Shown one piece after another: positions 42,742-52,200 of a stretch of DNA of 64,000 bases (its first letter is position 1; every line of letters starts with the position of its first letter). The notes under the pieces are model-generated. The model was not told where the DNA came from. It saw only the letters and a list, made by a program, of their open reading frames with translations, and ran no database searches. The translations under genes and the position numbers were made by a program. This DNA comes from Chloroflexota bacterium. GTDB taxonomy: Bacteria; Chloroflexota; Dormibacteria; Dormibacterales; Dormibacteraceae. The stretch lies in contig VBFH01000025.1 of assembly GCA_005883575.1 (NCBI GenBank), positions 91,607 through 155,606 on the forward strand, read 5' to 3'.

Positions 42742-43902
42742 CTAGGACGCTCTACCCGCGGCTTCGAGCCAATCGCCCGATACGACCGGCTCGAGCCCGC
42801 GTTCATCCTCAGGCTCGACCGCGGCCGGCCGCGCCGACCTTTTGATCAGGTCCGGCCAGCTGTAATCCGGCACTCGGATTCGCTGCACGTCAACACTCGA
42901 CAGAGCCGACGCAAGGATCTCGCGCTCCCTCGTCCGAAGGTGGTCACGACCTTTTCCACCGATCTTGAGATGTGGCGCCAGCGAGCTGTACGGAGGAAAG
43001 CCGTACGCGTCCTCGGTGTTCTCCAACAGCTCGTCGACCGCGTCAGCGTGGGAGATGGGCTCGGTCAGCGCAGGCGTGCCGCGCTCGATCACATAGAGGC
43101 TCTCCATCCGCACCTGGGTACCGATGCTGCAGGTGACCAGGTCGGTCACCTTGTACTTCGGCGGCGGGATGATCGCCTGCACGACAGCGTTCATGCTCAT
43201 GATCGGCAGATTCACGGCGCCCAGCCTCTTGCCGACGGATCGCCCCTCGCGAGAATGCAGCCGGCTCTGCCACGTGAGGCTGAGCCGCTGAGTCCGCTTG
43301 AGCCTGTTTTGCGGCACCGCCCGCAAGGTGTGCGCGCTGATGGTCAGTGGTTTCGGATAGCGGCTCGCCACACCGTCCTCATCGATGATCACCATGTCGT
43401 CGGAGTAGAAGACGCCTCCGTCGGCGCGAAGCATCGTGAGGATGGTGCTGGTCTTGCCCGTGTCGGTCTTGGCCGACAGCATGATGGTTTGCCCGCCAAT
43501 CGATATGCACGCCGCGTGCAGGAGCATCTTGCCTTTGCTCGCGAGAATGAAGCGCAGCAGCGGTTCGACGACGTTGGTGTAGAGAACGTGGGGTGAAAGC
43601 GCCAGGAGCGGAGCGGCGGTCACGACCACGGGATCCACCATGTCAACGGAGAAGTTCGCGAACAAAGGCCCGAGATGCTCGCGGTATTCGAGCTTGGTCG
43701 ACCCGTTCTTGATCGCGACATTCAGGCGTGGCCCCCAGCCGCCGACAGGCCGAGTCCGGATCACGATGTCGGGATCGGCGACGCTCGAGGACCGGAAGAA
43801 CTCGAGCTCCGGAAGCCGAACGCCGCTCCTGATTCGGACGGCGCCGTCGATGTCATAGCTGTGACGGGCGGAACGTGTGCTTGAAGACGATGAGCGGAAC
43901 AT
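42742..43902 (-). CDS. HprK-like P-loop protein
   Basis: This 386-residue protein has a central P-loop LSAKTDTGKTST preceded by LLHAACISIGG and followed by FYSDDMVIID, as in HPr kinase-related proteins found in exopolysaccharide and peptide-modification clusters. No HPr or PTS is nearby, so sugar-kinase or protein-kinase activity is only a possibility. The ATG at 43902 has GAGGAGGG upstream and overlaps the GtrA gene stop by one base. It is the third gene of the GT2-GtrA-HprK-like unit. Confidence 0.8.
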   Translation of the reverse strand: MFRSSSSSTRSARHSYDIDGAVRIRSGVRLPELEFFRSSSVADPDIVIRTRPVGGWGPRLNVAIKNGSTKLEYREHLGPLFANFSVDMVDPVVVTAAPLLALSPHVLYTNVVEPLLRFILASKGKMLLHAACISIGGQTIMLSAKTDTGKTSTILTMLRADGGVFYSDDMVIIDEDGVASRYPKPLTISAHTLRAVPQNRLKRTQRLSLTWQSRLHSREGRSVGKRLGAVNLPIMSMNAVVQAIIPPPKYKVTDLVTCSIGTQVRMESLYVIERGTPALTEPISHADAVDELLENTEDAYGFPPYSSLAPHLKIGGKGRDHLRTREREILASALSSVDVQRIRVPDYSWPDLIKRSARPAAVEPEDERGLEPVVSGDWLEAAGRAS

Positions 43903-44360
43903 CAGGATGCCCTCCTCGGCAGCGTCGGTTTGGACCAGATCACCGAGTCCGCGATCAGGAACCGGACCACCGTCAGCAAGATGAGCGTGATCAGGTTGGC
44001 GATCAGGTAGTTCATGCGAAAGCCGGCGGTCAGCACTTGAAGAAGTGGCAGACGGATCAGCAGGGCGCTCGAGTTGACCGCGTCGTAGACGACAAACCGC
44101 CTGATGACGCCGATCGCCCCGCCCGACCTGCGGGCGCCGAAGACCCACGACTCCGTGCCGATGAAGTTGAAGGCGGTCGAACCCTGGGTTGCGATCGCGG
44201 CGCCCAGGAGCAGATGTCCGAAGTGGACGACGTCCAGGAGCAGCCACAGCAGCACCTGATTGACGATCAGCCCGAGGGCGCCGATGGTGGCGAACTGCGA
44301 CCCGGAGACGATCTTCCTGGTCAGCGATCCAAACCTCTTCGACAGGAGGAGCGCCTTCAT
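43902..44360 (-). CDS. GtrA-like family membrane protein
   Basis: This 152-residue protein has four transmembrane helices and the GtrA/DPMS pattern (QFATIGALGLIVNQVLLWLL, NFIGTESWVFG, then NYLIANLITLILLTVVRFLIAD). GtrA proteins are thought to help flip polyprenyl-phosphate sugars made by a GT2 partner. It overlaps the GT2 gene by 4 bases (ATGA) and the next gene by one base, which supports that partnership. Confidence 0.9.
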   Translation of the reverse strand: MKALLLSKRFGSLTRKIVSGSQFATIGALGLIVNQVLLWLLLDVVHFGHLLLGAAIATQGSTAFNFIGTESWVFGARRSGGAIGVIRRFVVYDAVNSSALLIRLPLLQVLTAGFRMNYLIANLITLILLTVVRFLIADSVIWSKPTLPRRAS

Positions 44361-45931
44361 GCGACGCCCTGTGACTCCGCCGGCTGATCCGACCACCGGC
44401 TGTGCGACGCCATCCAGCTGATCGCCTCGTCCAGGTGGCGGGACTCGAATGGGCTGCGGCTGCGGCGGACGAACACCGCAACCGCCGACACCTCGCCCAG
44501 CTCGTCGACGCTCGGGACCACGAGCGCGCTCGAGGTGTCGATGTTTAGACGCGCCTGAGGTCGCGCCGACTTCCGTTCCACAAACAGCGCGGGCTGCTGA
44601 TGGCGCGACGCGGTGGCGACCATCTCGCGGGTGACAAGGCCACCGATCCCCTCGAGGCGCGGATCCGGGCCTTCGCCATCGCCGGTGATCCAGAAACCTT
44701 CCTGGGCGCCCAGCCGTCGAGCGAGGACATCGATGTCGACCACGGGAAGTAGGCGCAGCATCCGCGCGAGCCGCTTCCAGACGGCAGGCTGGTGGACGGC
44801 CAGCATGACGATCAGGCCGCACGCCTGTCCGACCGCTGCGATCAGAAAGAGGTGGTGCTTCCCGGGGATGAGCAGGATTGCGAAGACCGCAAACGAGGTC
44901 ACCGCGGACACGCCGGCGGCCGTGTAGTGGAGGCGGTCGCCGTCGGGCTCGCCATAGCGCGCGACATCGCGGAATGGGGCCAGCTGAAGCAGAGCCAGGT
45001 GGCCGGCGGCGCTGGCTGCCGTGGCGGTGAGCCAGGCCGGCACCGGATCGACCCCGCCATGGATGAGCCCGGAGAGCAGCCCGGCAAAGACAGCGAGGTC
45101 GCCCAGGGTGACGATGGCGAACTTGAGTGGCCGGGCGCTGCGAGGGACGTACGCGAACAGCGAAGCCAGGTGGCCCAGGAAGAGGATGCCCTGTCGGGTG
45201 CTCGCTTTGCTCTCGCCCGCGAGGCGAGCCGCAAACACGAACGGCACGTCACGCACCCGAAGCCGGGGCGCGCACACGAGCAGCTCGAGCAGGATCTTGA
45301 ACCCGCGCGGCTTCAACTCCAGGCCGCTGATCGCCGCCCGGCGGCAGCAGAAAAAGCCGCTGAGAGGGTCGCTGGTGCGGCGTGCCTCGGGGAAGATGCC
45401 CTGTGCCAGCCAGGTGCACGACCGGCTTACGAGATTCCGAATCGTCCCGTCGAGCCCGGCGCGACTTCCCCCGGGCATGTAGCGCGAAGCCACCGCAAGG
45501 TCGGCGCCGGCCTCGATCCGCGCCAGCAGCTGCGGCACGATTTCCGGCGGGTGCTGCAGATCCCCGTCCATCACGCACACGGCCCTACCGCGCGCCGCCT
45601 CGATGCCGGCGACGACAGCGCTCGCGAGACCCGTCTGCTCCGCCTGGCCGCGCTCGATGACCCGCCAGTGTGGGTTTCGAGCGGCCGCCGCGCGCAGGGT
45701 CGGTCGGGTGACGCTGTCGTTGCTGTCGTCGACGACGACCACCTCGTATTCCACGCCTGCGAGCGCCACCCCGAGCTGGGCCTCCAGCGCGTCCACGTTG
45801 CCGGCTTCGTTGCGGGTCGGGACCACGACGGAGATCCGAATCCGCGCGGGCTGCGCGCGGTGTGTAGGCACTGGGCGAGACGAAACGGCCATCCCAGCCG
45901 TGGCTCGCACCGCGTCGACCGTCGTTGCCAT
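44357..45931 (-). CDS. GT2 glycosyltransferase (dolichyl-phosphate mannose synthase-like) with GAF-like tail
   Basis: The N-terminal GT-A domain (about 30-260) has ISVVVPTRNEAGNVDAL, VVVVDDSND and the metal site VCVMDGDLQHPPE, like polyprenyl-phosphate mannose/glucose synthases. Several transmembrane helices follow (about 265-400). The last 120 residues resemble a GAF domain (ALVVPSVDELGEVSAVAVFV). That fusion is unusual and suggests regulation of transfer by a small ligand. The ATG at 45931 has AAGGAG upstream; an in-frame ATG at 46069 is rejected. It is the first gene of a unit with GtrA and the HprK-like protein. The 174-base leader has a directly repeated ATTAAG on the minus strand. Confidence 0.85.
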   Translation of the reverse strand: MATTVDAVRATAGMAVSSRPVPTHRAQPARIRISVVVPTRNEAGNVDALEAQLGVALAGVEYEVVVVDDSNDSVTRPTLRAAAARNPHWRVIERGQAEQTGLASAVVAGIEAARGRAVCVMDGDLQHPPEIVPQLLARIEAGADLAVASRYMPGGSRAGLDGTIRNLVSRSCTWLAQGIFPEARRTSDPLSGFFCCRRAAISGLELKPRGFKILLELLVCAPRLRVRDVPFVFAARLAGESKASTRQGILFLGHLASLFAYVPRSARPLKFAIVTLGDLAVFAGLLSGLIHGGVDPVPAWLTATAASAAGHLALLQLAPFRDVARYGEPDGDRLHYTAAGVSAVTSFAVFAILLIPGKHHLFLIAAVGQACGLIVMLAVHQPAVWKRLARMLRLLPVVDIDVLARRLGAQEGFWITGDGEGPDPRLEGIGGLVTREMVATASRHQQPALFVERKSARPQARLNIDTSSALVVPSVDELGEVSAVAVFVRRSRSPFESRHLDEAISWMASHSRWSDQPAESQGVA

Positions 45932-46105
45932 CAAGCGATGCTCCTTGTTGTTTGGCACCAAGTTGCTGTGGACCGCGACGAAGCCGAGCGACGTTCGGCG
46001 CGTGATGTGATTGCACAGGTCGCGTGGCCGCCCGGTCAATGGGCGGCTGTCCCGAAGGCGTTGGATCAAATTGACCCCTCGCCTTAATCCGGTCTTAATT
46101 CGTGG

Positions 46106-46462
46106 CTAGCACCTGCCGTAGCGGTCTTCGAGCCGCACCACGTCGTCAAGGTCGGGCGTCGACACCTCGAGCACGTCGCAGTCTTCTATCGCCGTCATCC
46201 TGTGACGGCGGCCGGGGAGGATCCGGCGCGAGTCACCTGGGCCCAGGTGGTGGCAGCTCAGAGCGCCGTCATCATCCTCGAGGTCCAGATCCATCGTCCC
46301 CTTCAGGACCAGGATCGACTCGTCTTTGCGGTTGTGATACTGCAGCGAGAGCGCCTCGCCGGCGTTGATGTGCAAGACCTTGCCGAGGTATTTGTCGGTG
46401 ATCGCCCAGCGCAGCTCGTACCCCCACGGTTTCACCACGCGCGTGTCTTCGGTCGTGATCAA
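46106..46462 (-). CDS. Cupin protein, mannose-6-phosphate isomerase type II-like
   Basis: This 118-residue single cupin has the metal motifs GEALSLQYHNRKDESILVL and HHLGPGDSRRILPGRRHRM, and the opening VVKPWGYELRW typical of the isomerase domain of bifunctional ManC/AlgA enzymes. It is only 22 bases downstream of the ManC-like gene, so the two activities that are fused in many bacteria are split here. It could isomerise mannose-6-phosphate or act in sugar-nucleotide metabolism. Confidence 0.85.
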   Translation of the reverse strand: MITTEDTRVVKPWGYELRWAITDKYLGKVLHINAGEALSLQYHNRKDESILVLKGTMDLDLEDDDGALSCHHLGPGDSRRILPGRRHRMTAIEDCDVLEVSTPDLDDVVRLEDRYGRC

Positions 46463-46484
46463 TCGATCCTCTCCTCGGGGAAAA

Positions 46485-47552
46485 TCACGCGTATTCGGCG
46501 AACTGGCCGTCCCGAAGGTGCTCGACCAACACCTTTACCTCTTGAGTGCGGGACCGCTGACAGATGAGCAGTGCGTTGCCGGATTCGACGACCACCAGGT
46601 CCTTGACGCCTATCGCGGCGACGAATTTTCCGGGCACGTCGAAAAGGCTCGATTCCGAGTCGATGAGGAGATGGTCGCCAAACACGGCGTTTCCGGCGAC
46701 GTCCTTGGGCAAGATGGAGTGCATCTCCGACCAAGAGCCGACGTCGATCCAGTGGAAGCGAGCGGGGATGAGGAGCAAGCGATCGGTTTTCTCCATGACC
46801 GAGTAGTCGATGGCGTCCTTCGGAAGATCGGCGTAAAGCGTGGCTGCGCCTGCCTCGTCCCCGGCCATGCGGCTGCTGAGCACCTCGCGCAGGGTGTCGT
46901 GGTGGACAGGCGAGTGCTGGCGAAGCTGCGACATGAGTGTCTCCACGCGCCAGCAGAAGATCGCTAGGTTCCAGTAGTAGGCTCCGCTGTCGACGAACCG
47001 TAAAGCCCTCTCGAAGGCCGGCTTTTCGATGAACTCCATGACCTTGAGTCCGGTCGTCCGCCCGAAGCGGACCTGCCCGTCTGTCCTTATGTACCCGAAG
47101 CCGGTCGCGGGATAGTACGGAGTAAGGCCGACTGTCACCAGCTGAGACGACTGCGCCGCCAGCTTGACGACGCGCCGGATCGTCTGCCGGAATCGCCGGC
47201 CGTCACCGACGATGTGGTCGGCGGGGATGGAGAGCATCACCGCGTCAGGGTCCCGCTCGGCAATCGTCATCGCGGCAAGCCCAAGCGCGCTGGTCGTGCC
47301 GCGTGCCACAGGCTCAACGATGATGTGGTCCGGCGTCAGCTCAGGAAGGACAGCGCGGATGCTTTCGACCTGATGTTGCTCGGTGACGACGTAGACCTCA
47401 TCGACCAGCGGCAGGATGCGCTCAAAGGTTTGCCGGAGGAGCGGCGCCGTCCCATCCTGCAGCGCGAGCAGATGCTTGGGCTGGCCGCGACGGGAGCGCG
47501 GCCACAGCCGCGTGCCGGCTCCGCCGGCGAGTATGGTCGCGTGAACCGCCAT
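46485..47552 (-). CDS. manC: Mannose-1-phosphate guanylyltransferase
   Basis: This 355-residue nucleotidyltransferase makes GDP-mannose from mannose-1-phosphate and GTP. Signature sequences are ILAGGAGTRLWPRSRRGQPK with KHLL, VEPVARGTTSALGLAAM, SIPADHIVG and EFIEKPAFE. The usual C-terminal isomerase cupin is absent and is encoded by the next gene. It supplies donor for the mannose-type transferases upstream (GT2 and perhaps GT39). Confidence 0.93.
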   Translation of the reverse strand: MAVHATILAGGAGTRLWPRSRRGQPKHLLALQDGTAPLLRQTFERILPLVDEVYVVTEQHQVESIRAVLPELTPDHIIVEPVARGTTSALGLAAMTIAERDPDAVMLSIPADHIVGDGRRFRQTIRRVVKLAAQSSQLVTVGLTPYYPATGFGYIRTDGQVRFGRTTGLKVMEFIEKPAFERALRFVDSGAYYWNLAIFCWRVETLMSQLRQHSPVHHDTLREVLSSRMAGDEAGAATLYADLPKDAIDYSVMEKTDRLLLIPARFHWIDVGSWSEMHSILPKDVAGNAVFGDHLLIDSESSLFDVPGKFVAAIGVKDLVVVESGNALLICQRSRTQEVKVLVEHLRDGQFAEYA

Positions 47553-47671
47553 GGGCGGACATCGTCCAGTCTGCGTCGGCGGCAGTCCATGAGAGTTCTT
47601 GGAACGCGCGTGGGCGTTCGTCCCGTAAAGCGTCGGACTATCGGTTTAAACCGAGAGGGTCGGGTCGGAGC

Positions 47672-47998
47672 TCAGCGGCTGATCGCGGGACGCGCATCTT
47701 CGAACAGGCGCCGCACATGATCACACGAATCCATGACCTCTGTCAGGTCGTCGGCGATGACCCGAGCGAGCCGCTTATCCGTGGCTTCGAGCGCCTCTAG
47801 GTATCCGATCAGCCGCCCCGCGGAGAAGGAGGCCGCGCAGAGGCGGCGGGCGTCGATGGACCTGAACGGCGCGCCGCCGCTGAGCTCGTTCAGGCTCGCC
47901 TTGAGCGAGTTGGCCGCCAGGTGCAGCCCGGGCAGTACGCGGTATCCGGCCGATCGACCCAGCGACCGAGTCACACGATCCTCTACCACGAATCGCAT
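47672..47998 (-). CDS. Small helical protein of unknown function
   Basis: This 108-residue, apparently soluble protein is rich in Ala, Leu and Arg, with predicted helices (LHLAANSLKASLNEL, LIGYLEALEATDKRLARVIADDL) suggesting a four-helix bundle. It has no clear ribosome-binding site; a start 7 codons upstream (48019) is possible. It lies between the mannose genes and the histidine kinase. Family not recognised. Confidence 0.55.
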   Translation of the reverse strand: MRFVVEDRVTRSLGRSAGYRVLPGLHLAANSLKASLNELSGGAPFRSIDARRLCAASFSAGRLIGYLEALEATDKRLARVIADDLTEVMDSCDHVRRLFEDARPAISR

Positions 47999-48105
47999 GT
48001 GCGGCCGGCGGCGGAACATGGCGCACCGGTACCCATGGTGAGTTTGTAACCCCGACGCCTTGGCCCACGCAATGGGCCTGGTGCGCAGCGACTAGGTCAA
48101 AACCG

Positions 48106-48909
48106 TCAGGCCGTCTCCACCTGCGCCAGGGTGAGCATCGCGGCGACAGGCGCGGGCTCCGGGCGAGGTATCTCGACCACGGTTTGAGTGCCCTTCCCGA
48201 TCTCGCTGCTGATCCTGAGGCTTCCACCCAGCAGGCTTGCGCGCTCGCGCATGCCGCGTATGCCCAGGCCTGGGCTGCTCAAACCGCCGATCATTCCGCG
48301 GCCATCATCGCGAACGCTCGCCGTGAGCAGGCGGTCGGTGGCAGTCAGCTCGATCCAGATCGTGGACGGCGCGCCATGAATGGCCGAGTTGTGCGCGGCC
48401 TCCTCGAGGATCCGGATCAAATCCACCGCCGCGCCGGGCTCGAGATCGTCCGGCCAGTCCTGCGCCACAGAGACGCTGACCATGGCTCCGCACGAGCTCG
48501 CGAGGCGCTCCGCGAGAGCTTTCAGGGACGGCCGGAGGTCCTCAGCCGTGGTCACATCCTTCCGAATCCCATGGAGGATCCCGCGCACGTTCGACAGCAC
48601 GCTCCGGATGCTTCCCTGCATCCGGTCCAGCTCGCGCAGGACACCCTCGCGGCCCACCTGTTCGGCCTTGAAGTTCTCCATCTCCAGCAGGAGAAGGTTG
48701 AGCGTCTGGCTCACATGGTCGTGAAGCTCCCGCGAAAGGTCGACGTCTTCGCGCCCCCTGGAGCGCTCCGGACGGCGCCGTTGACCAATGTCGTTAACTG
48801 TTCCACCCTGCTCTGCGGTCGCGATCACTTCCCTGTGCTCCCTCAGGCGGCCATGCCGCCGTGCCCACGCTTGGAAATTCCCTCGTAGACCTGTGGCGGG
48901 TCCTCCCAA
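48106..48909 (-). CDS. NarX-type soluble histidine kinase
   Basis: This 267-residue kinase has the HisKA_3 helix DLSRELHDHVSQTLNLLLLEME with the phosphorylated His and an HATPase domain with EEAAHNSAIHG (N box), VRDDGRGM and GLGIRGMRERASLLGG. It has no transmembrane helix and only a short N-terminal region, so its input is probably a partner protein. The start is TTG 48909; a GTG about 27 codons later is possible. No response regulator is adjacent. The two NarL-type regulators in the window, at 41.2 kb and 58.5 kb, are candidate partners. Confidence 0.88.
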   Translation of the reverse strand: MGGPATGLRGNFQAWARRHGRLREHREVIATAEQGGTVNDIGQRRRPERSRGREDVDLSRELHDHVSQTLNLLLLEMENFKAEQVGREGVLRELDRMQGSIRSVLSNVRGILHGIRKDVTTAEDLRPSLKALAERLASSCGAMVSVSVAQDWPDDLEPGAAVDLIRILEEAAHNSAIHGAPSTIWIELTATDRLLTASVRDDGRGMIGGLSSPGLGIRGMRERASLLGGSLRISSEIGKGTQTVVEIPRPEPAPVAAMLTLAQVETA

Positions 48910-48939
48910 ACCTTAACTGGATACGAGTGGAAGTAATAC

Positions 48940-48973
48940 AACTGACTTTGATTCTCCAAGTCAATGGTCAGTT
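48940..48973. promoter_or_regulatory. Dyad upstream of the histidine kinase gene
   Basis: AACTGAC (48940-48946) and GTCAGTT (48967-48973) are inverted, with a second nested pair GACTT/AAGTC inside. The site lies 31 bases upstream of the kinase start in a locally AT-rich stretch and overlaps the 3' end of the zinc-ribbon ORF. Confidence 0.45.
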
Positions 48974-49197
48974 TTAGCCAATTTTCGCAAATTCTGTGGC
49001 GGCGCTCTCCGAGAATGGCCGCTCAGGCGAGCCGTCATCTCCTCGGCGCAGGCCGGACACAGGATTGTTCCCTCGACCGACCGCCCGCAGTAACAGGTGT
49101 AGCGCCTGCCGGCGAGGAAGCCCAGGGGATCAGACGCCGGCGCGATTTCGAGCCGTCCGCCGGCGAGGGCGGGGTGCGTCGCCGAGGACGCGGACAT
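48961..49197 (-). CDS. Possible small zinc-ribbon protein
   Basis: This 78-residue ORF has two cysteine pairs (YTCYCGRSVEG and LCPACAEEM), spaced like a zinc ribbon, and a basic C-terminus. It has no ribosome-binding site at the ATG. It sits between the kinase gene and the divergent giant gene. The motif makes chance unlikely, but expression is uncertain. Confidence 0.5.
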   Translation of the reverse strand: MSASSATHPALAGGRLEIAPASDPLGFLAGRRYTCYCGRSVEGTILCPACAEEMTARLSGHSRRAPPQNLRKLAKTDH

Positions 49198-49263
49198 GGG
49201 AGCACATCGAGTTGTAGGCCTCCCCAATCGCCCCGGCAATGGGATTACCGCTGATGGCCGTGC

Positions 49264-52200
49264 GTGCCAAAAACGCCATGTCGGGCACAACGCTCCCCCG
49301 GGCAAGGACAAACGCCCAGCCGCTGCCTCGAAGAACCATTGAACCATCGGGGAGGCGACACCACCATTCCACTTGTCTTGTTCCGGCTCCCTCGAACGCG
49401 CCTTCGGATCGCATTGAGACCACTCCAGGTGATCCCACTCGCAGTTGCCTTGCTGCTCGCAACGCCAGGCGTGGCGGCGGCGAAACCGCCTCCTGACACT
49501 GTGATCGACAGTGGCCCAGCGACACTGACGAAGAGCACGTCGGCCTCCTTCACGTTTCACTCCACGGACAGGACTGCGACCTTCACCTGCCAGCTCGATG
49601 GCGGCTCTTTCGTGCCATGCACCAGCCCGGCGCCTTACTCGGGGCTCGCAGCCGGAGGACACAACTTCGCAGTCGACGCAACGGCGGGCGGCGTTTCGGA
49701 TCCGTCCCCGGCGACGGCCGCCTGGACCATCGACCTGACTCCGCCCGCCGCACCCACGAATCTGACGGGGTCGAGTCCGACCTCGACCTCAGTCGCGCTT
49801 AGCTGGACGGCCGGCACCGACAACGTGGGCATCACGAACAACCTTGTCCTGCGCGATGGCGCCCCCCTGGCGACGATCGGTGCGGTGACCACGTACACGG
49901 ATTCGACCGTGACCGCCGGTAGCACGCATTCCTACGCCGTGGAGGCGCAGGACGGCGCGGGCAACCTGTCGCCGCCCAGCAATACCGTGAGCGTGACGAC
50001 CGCGCCGCCTCCTCCCGCCCCAGACACGGTCATCGACAGCATGCCTGCCGCACTCACCAACAGCACCACGGCGTCGTTCACCTTCCACTCGACCGCCACG
50101 GGCGCGACGTTCACCTGCAATCTTGACGCAGGCAAGGCGGGCTCCTGCACCAGTCCCAAGACCTACACCGGGTTGGCCGGTGGAGCGCACTCGTTCTCGG
50201 TTTTCTCGACCGCGAACAGCCTGACCGATCCGACGCCGGCGGTGGCGAACTGGACCATCGACCTCACACCCCCAAGCACACCCACCGGACTCACCGCCTC
50301 GGCGTCGGCCACGTCGGTAACGCTGAGCTGGACGGCGAGCACTGACAACGTCGGTGTGACCGCATACGACATCTACCGCGGCGGCTCACTACTCACCTCC
50401 GTCGGTGCGGTTACCGTCTACGCGGACAGCACGGTGACAAGCGGCGTCACCTACACCTACTCTGTCAGCGCGCGCGACGGCGCAGGCAACGCTTCGGCGC
50501 AATCGTCGTCGGTGACGGCCCGCCCGCAGGCGTCCTTCGATTCGCACCTGACTCGGGCTCCGTACCTGACCGACCTCGTCGGACTCCACGTCGCGATCAA
50601 CTTCGCCACCGACCAATCCAGCACGACCGCAAGCGTCGCGTATGGCGCGGTCGGCAATGATGGAGGCTGCTCCCCGTCGACGGTTGTCCAGGCAAGCAGG
50701 ATCACCATCTCAGTCGGCACGGTGTTCGAGTATCAGTGGAAGGGCGACATCACGCTGCCCGCCGCCGGGACCTACTGCTATCGCGTCTTCCTCGGCGGCA
50801 CAGATCTCCTCGGAGGCAACGCGTCACCCGCGTTCACGACCCAGGTGCAGTTCGGCTCGACCGAGTCGTTCTCCTTCGTCGTCTTCGGCGACTGGGGCCA
50901 GGTTGACGGGAGCGGTCAGAACGCCGGGCAGGCAAACCTGATGGCGCAGATCGCGGGCAGCGGAGCCCGCTTCGCGGTCTCACTGGGTGACAACGGCTAC
51001 CCGAACGGCAGTCAGATCAACTACGGCGATCTCCAGCAGTCCGGCGCGGATACCAGTGCAATCTTCGGATCGCTGTTCTGGACTGTGCCAGGGGCCTCCA
51101 TCCCACTGTTCTCAGCAGTGGGCAACCATGGCGTCAGCGGCGTCAAGCACACGGACATCACGACGTGGACCGAGAGCACCGCTGTCTCGACGTCAGGCGG
51201 TCGCTACCAGAACGACGTGTACTGCTGCGTGAACGGCTCCTTGGCTTCGAACTACGGCAGCGAGTGGTACGCGTTCTCGGCGGGCAACGTGCGCTTGTAC
51301 GTCCTGGACTCGGCCTGGGGCGATACGAACGCGGGCACCGCGACGCCGTACGCAAATGACGCTTTGGCCCACTTTGCCCCAGGCACTCCCGAATACACGT
51401 GGCTCCTCAACGACCTCACCACGCACCCCACGCAGCTGAAGTTCGCTTTCTCTCACTTTCCCTTTTATTCCGACAACCCGACGCAGCCGTCGGACAGCTA
51501 CCTCGACGGAGCGGCAAACCTCGAAGGACTGCTCGGTCAGCATGGCGTACAGCTCGTCTTCAACGGTCATGCCCACATCTACGAGCGCAACCGGGCGAGC
51601 GCGGGCGGGATGCCGATCACCTATGTCACCGGCGGCGGTGGAGGGACGCTCGAGCCAATGGGCACCTGTAGCACCTTCGACGCGTACGCCGTCGGTTGGT
51701 CGCCGACCAGGCTTGCCGGCAGCGCGTGCGGTTCGGCGACAGCCCCGACTTCCGACAGCCAGGTCTTCCACTTCTTGAAGGTGACGGTCAACGGCACCTC
51801 GATCACGGTGACGCCGACCGACTCGTCCGGTCGCACCTTTGACGTCCAGACGTACACGTTCAAGATCCCCACCGACACCTATATCGACTCTGGGCCGCCG
51901 GTTGGGACCACGAGCACGTCGGCCACCTTCACCTTCCACGCCAGCGGCACACCGGCAACGTTCAAGTGTCAGCTCGACGCCAACACCCAGACGGTCTGCG
52001 GCAGCCCGATCACTTACTCGGGCCTGGCGCAGGGCAACCACACATTCAAGGTGACGGCGACCGTCAACAAGTCGGTCGATCCGACACCCGCGACGACCTC
52101 TTGGACGGTCGACACGACGCCACCGACGACACCCGCGAACGTCGCGGCCACCGCGACCAGTCCATTCACCGTGGCGCTGACATGGACGGCCGCGACGGAC

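Noticed and set aside
42742..43902. True HPr kinase/phosphorylase
   Set aside because: Only the P-loop region resembles HprK; no HPr, PTS or second HprK signature is visible.
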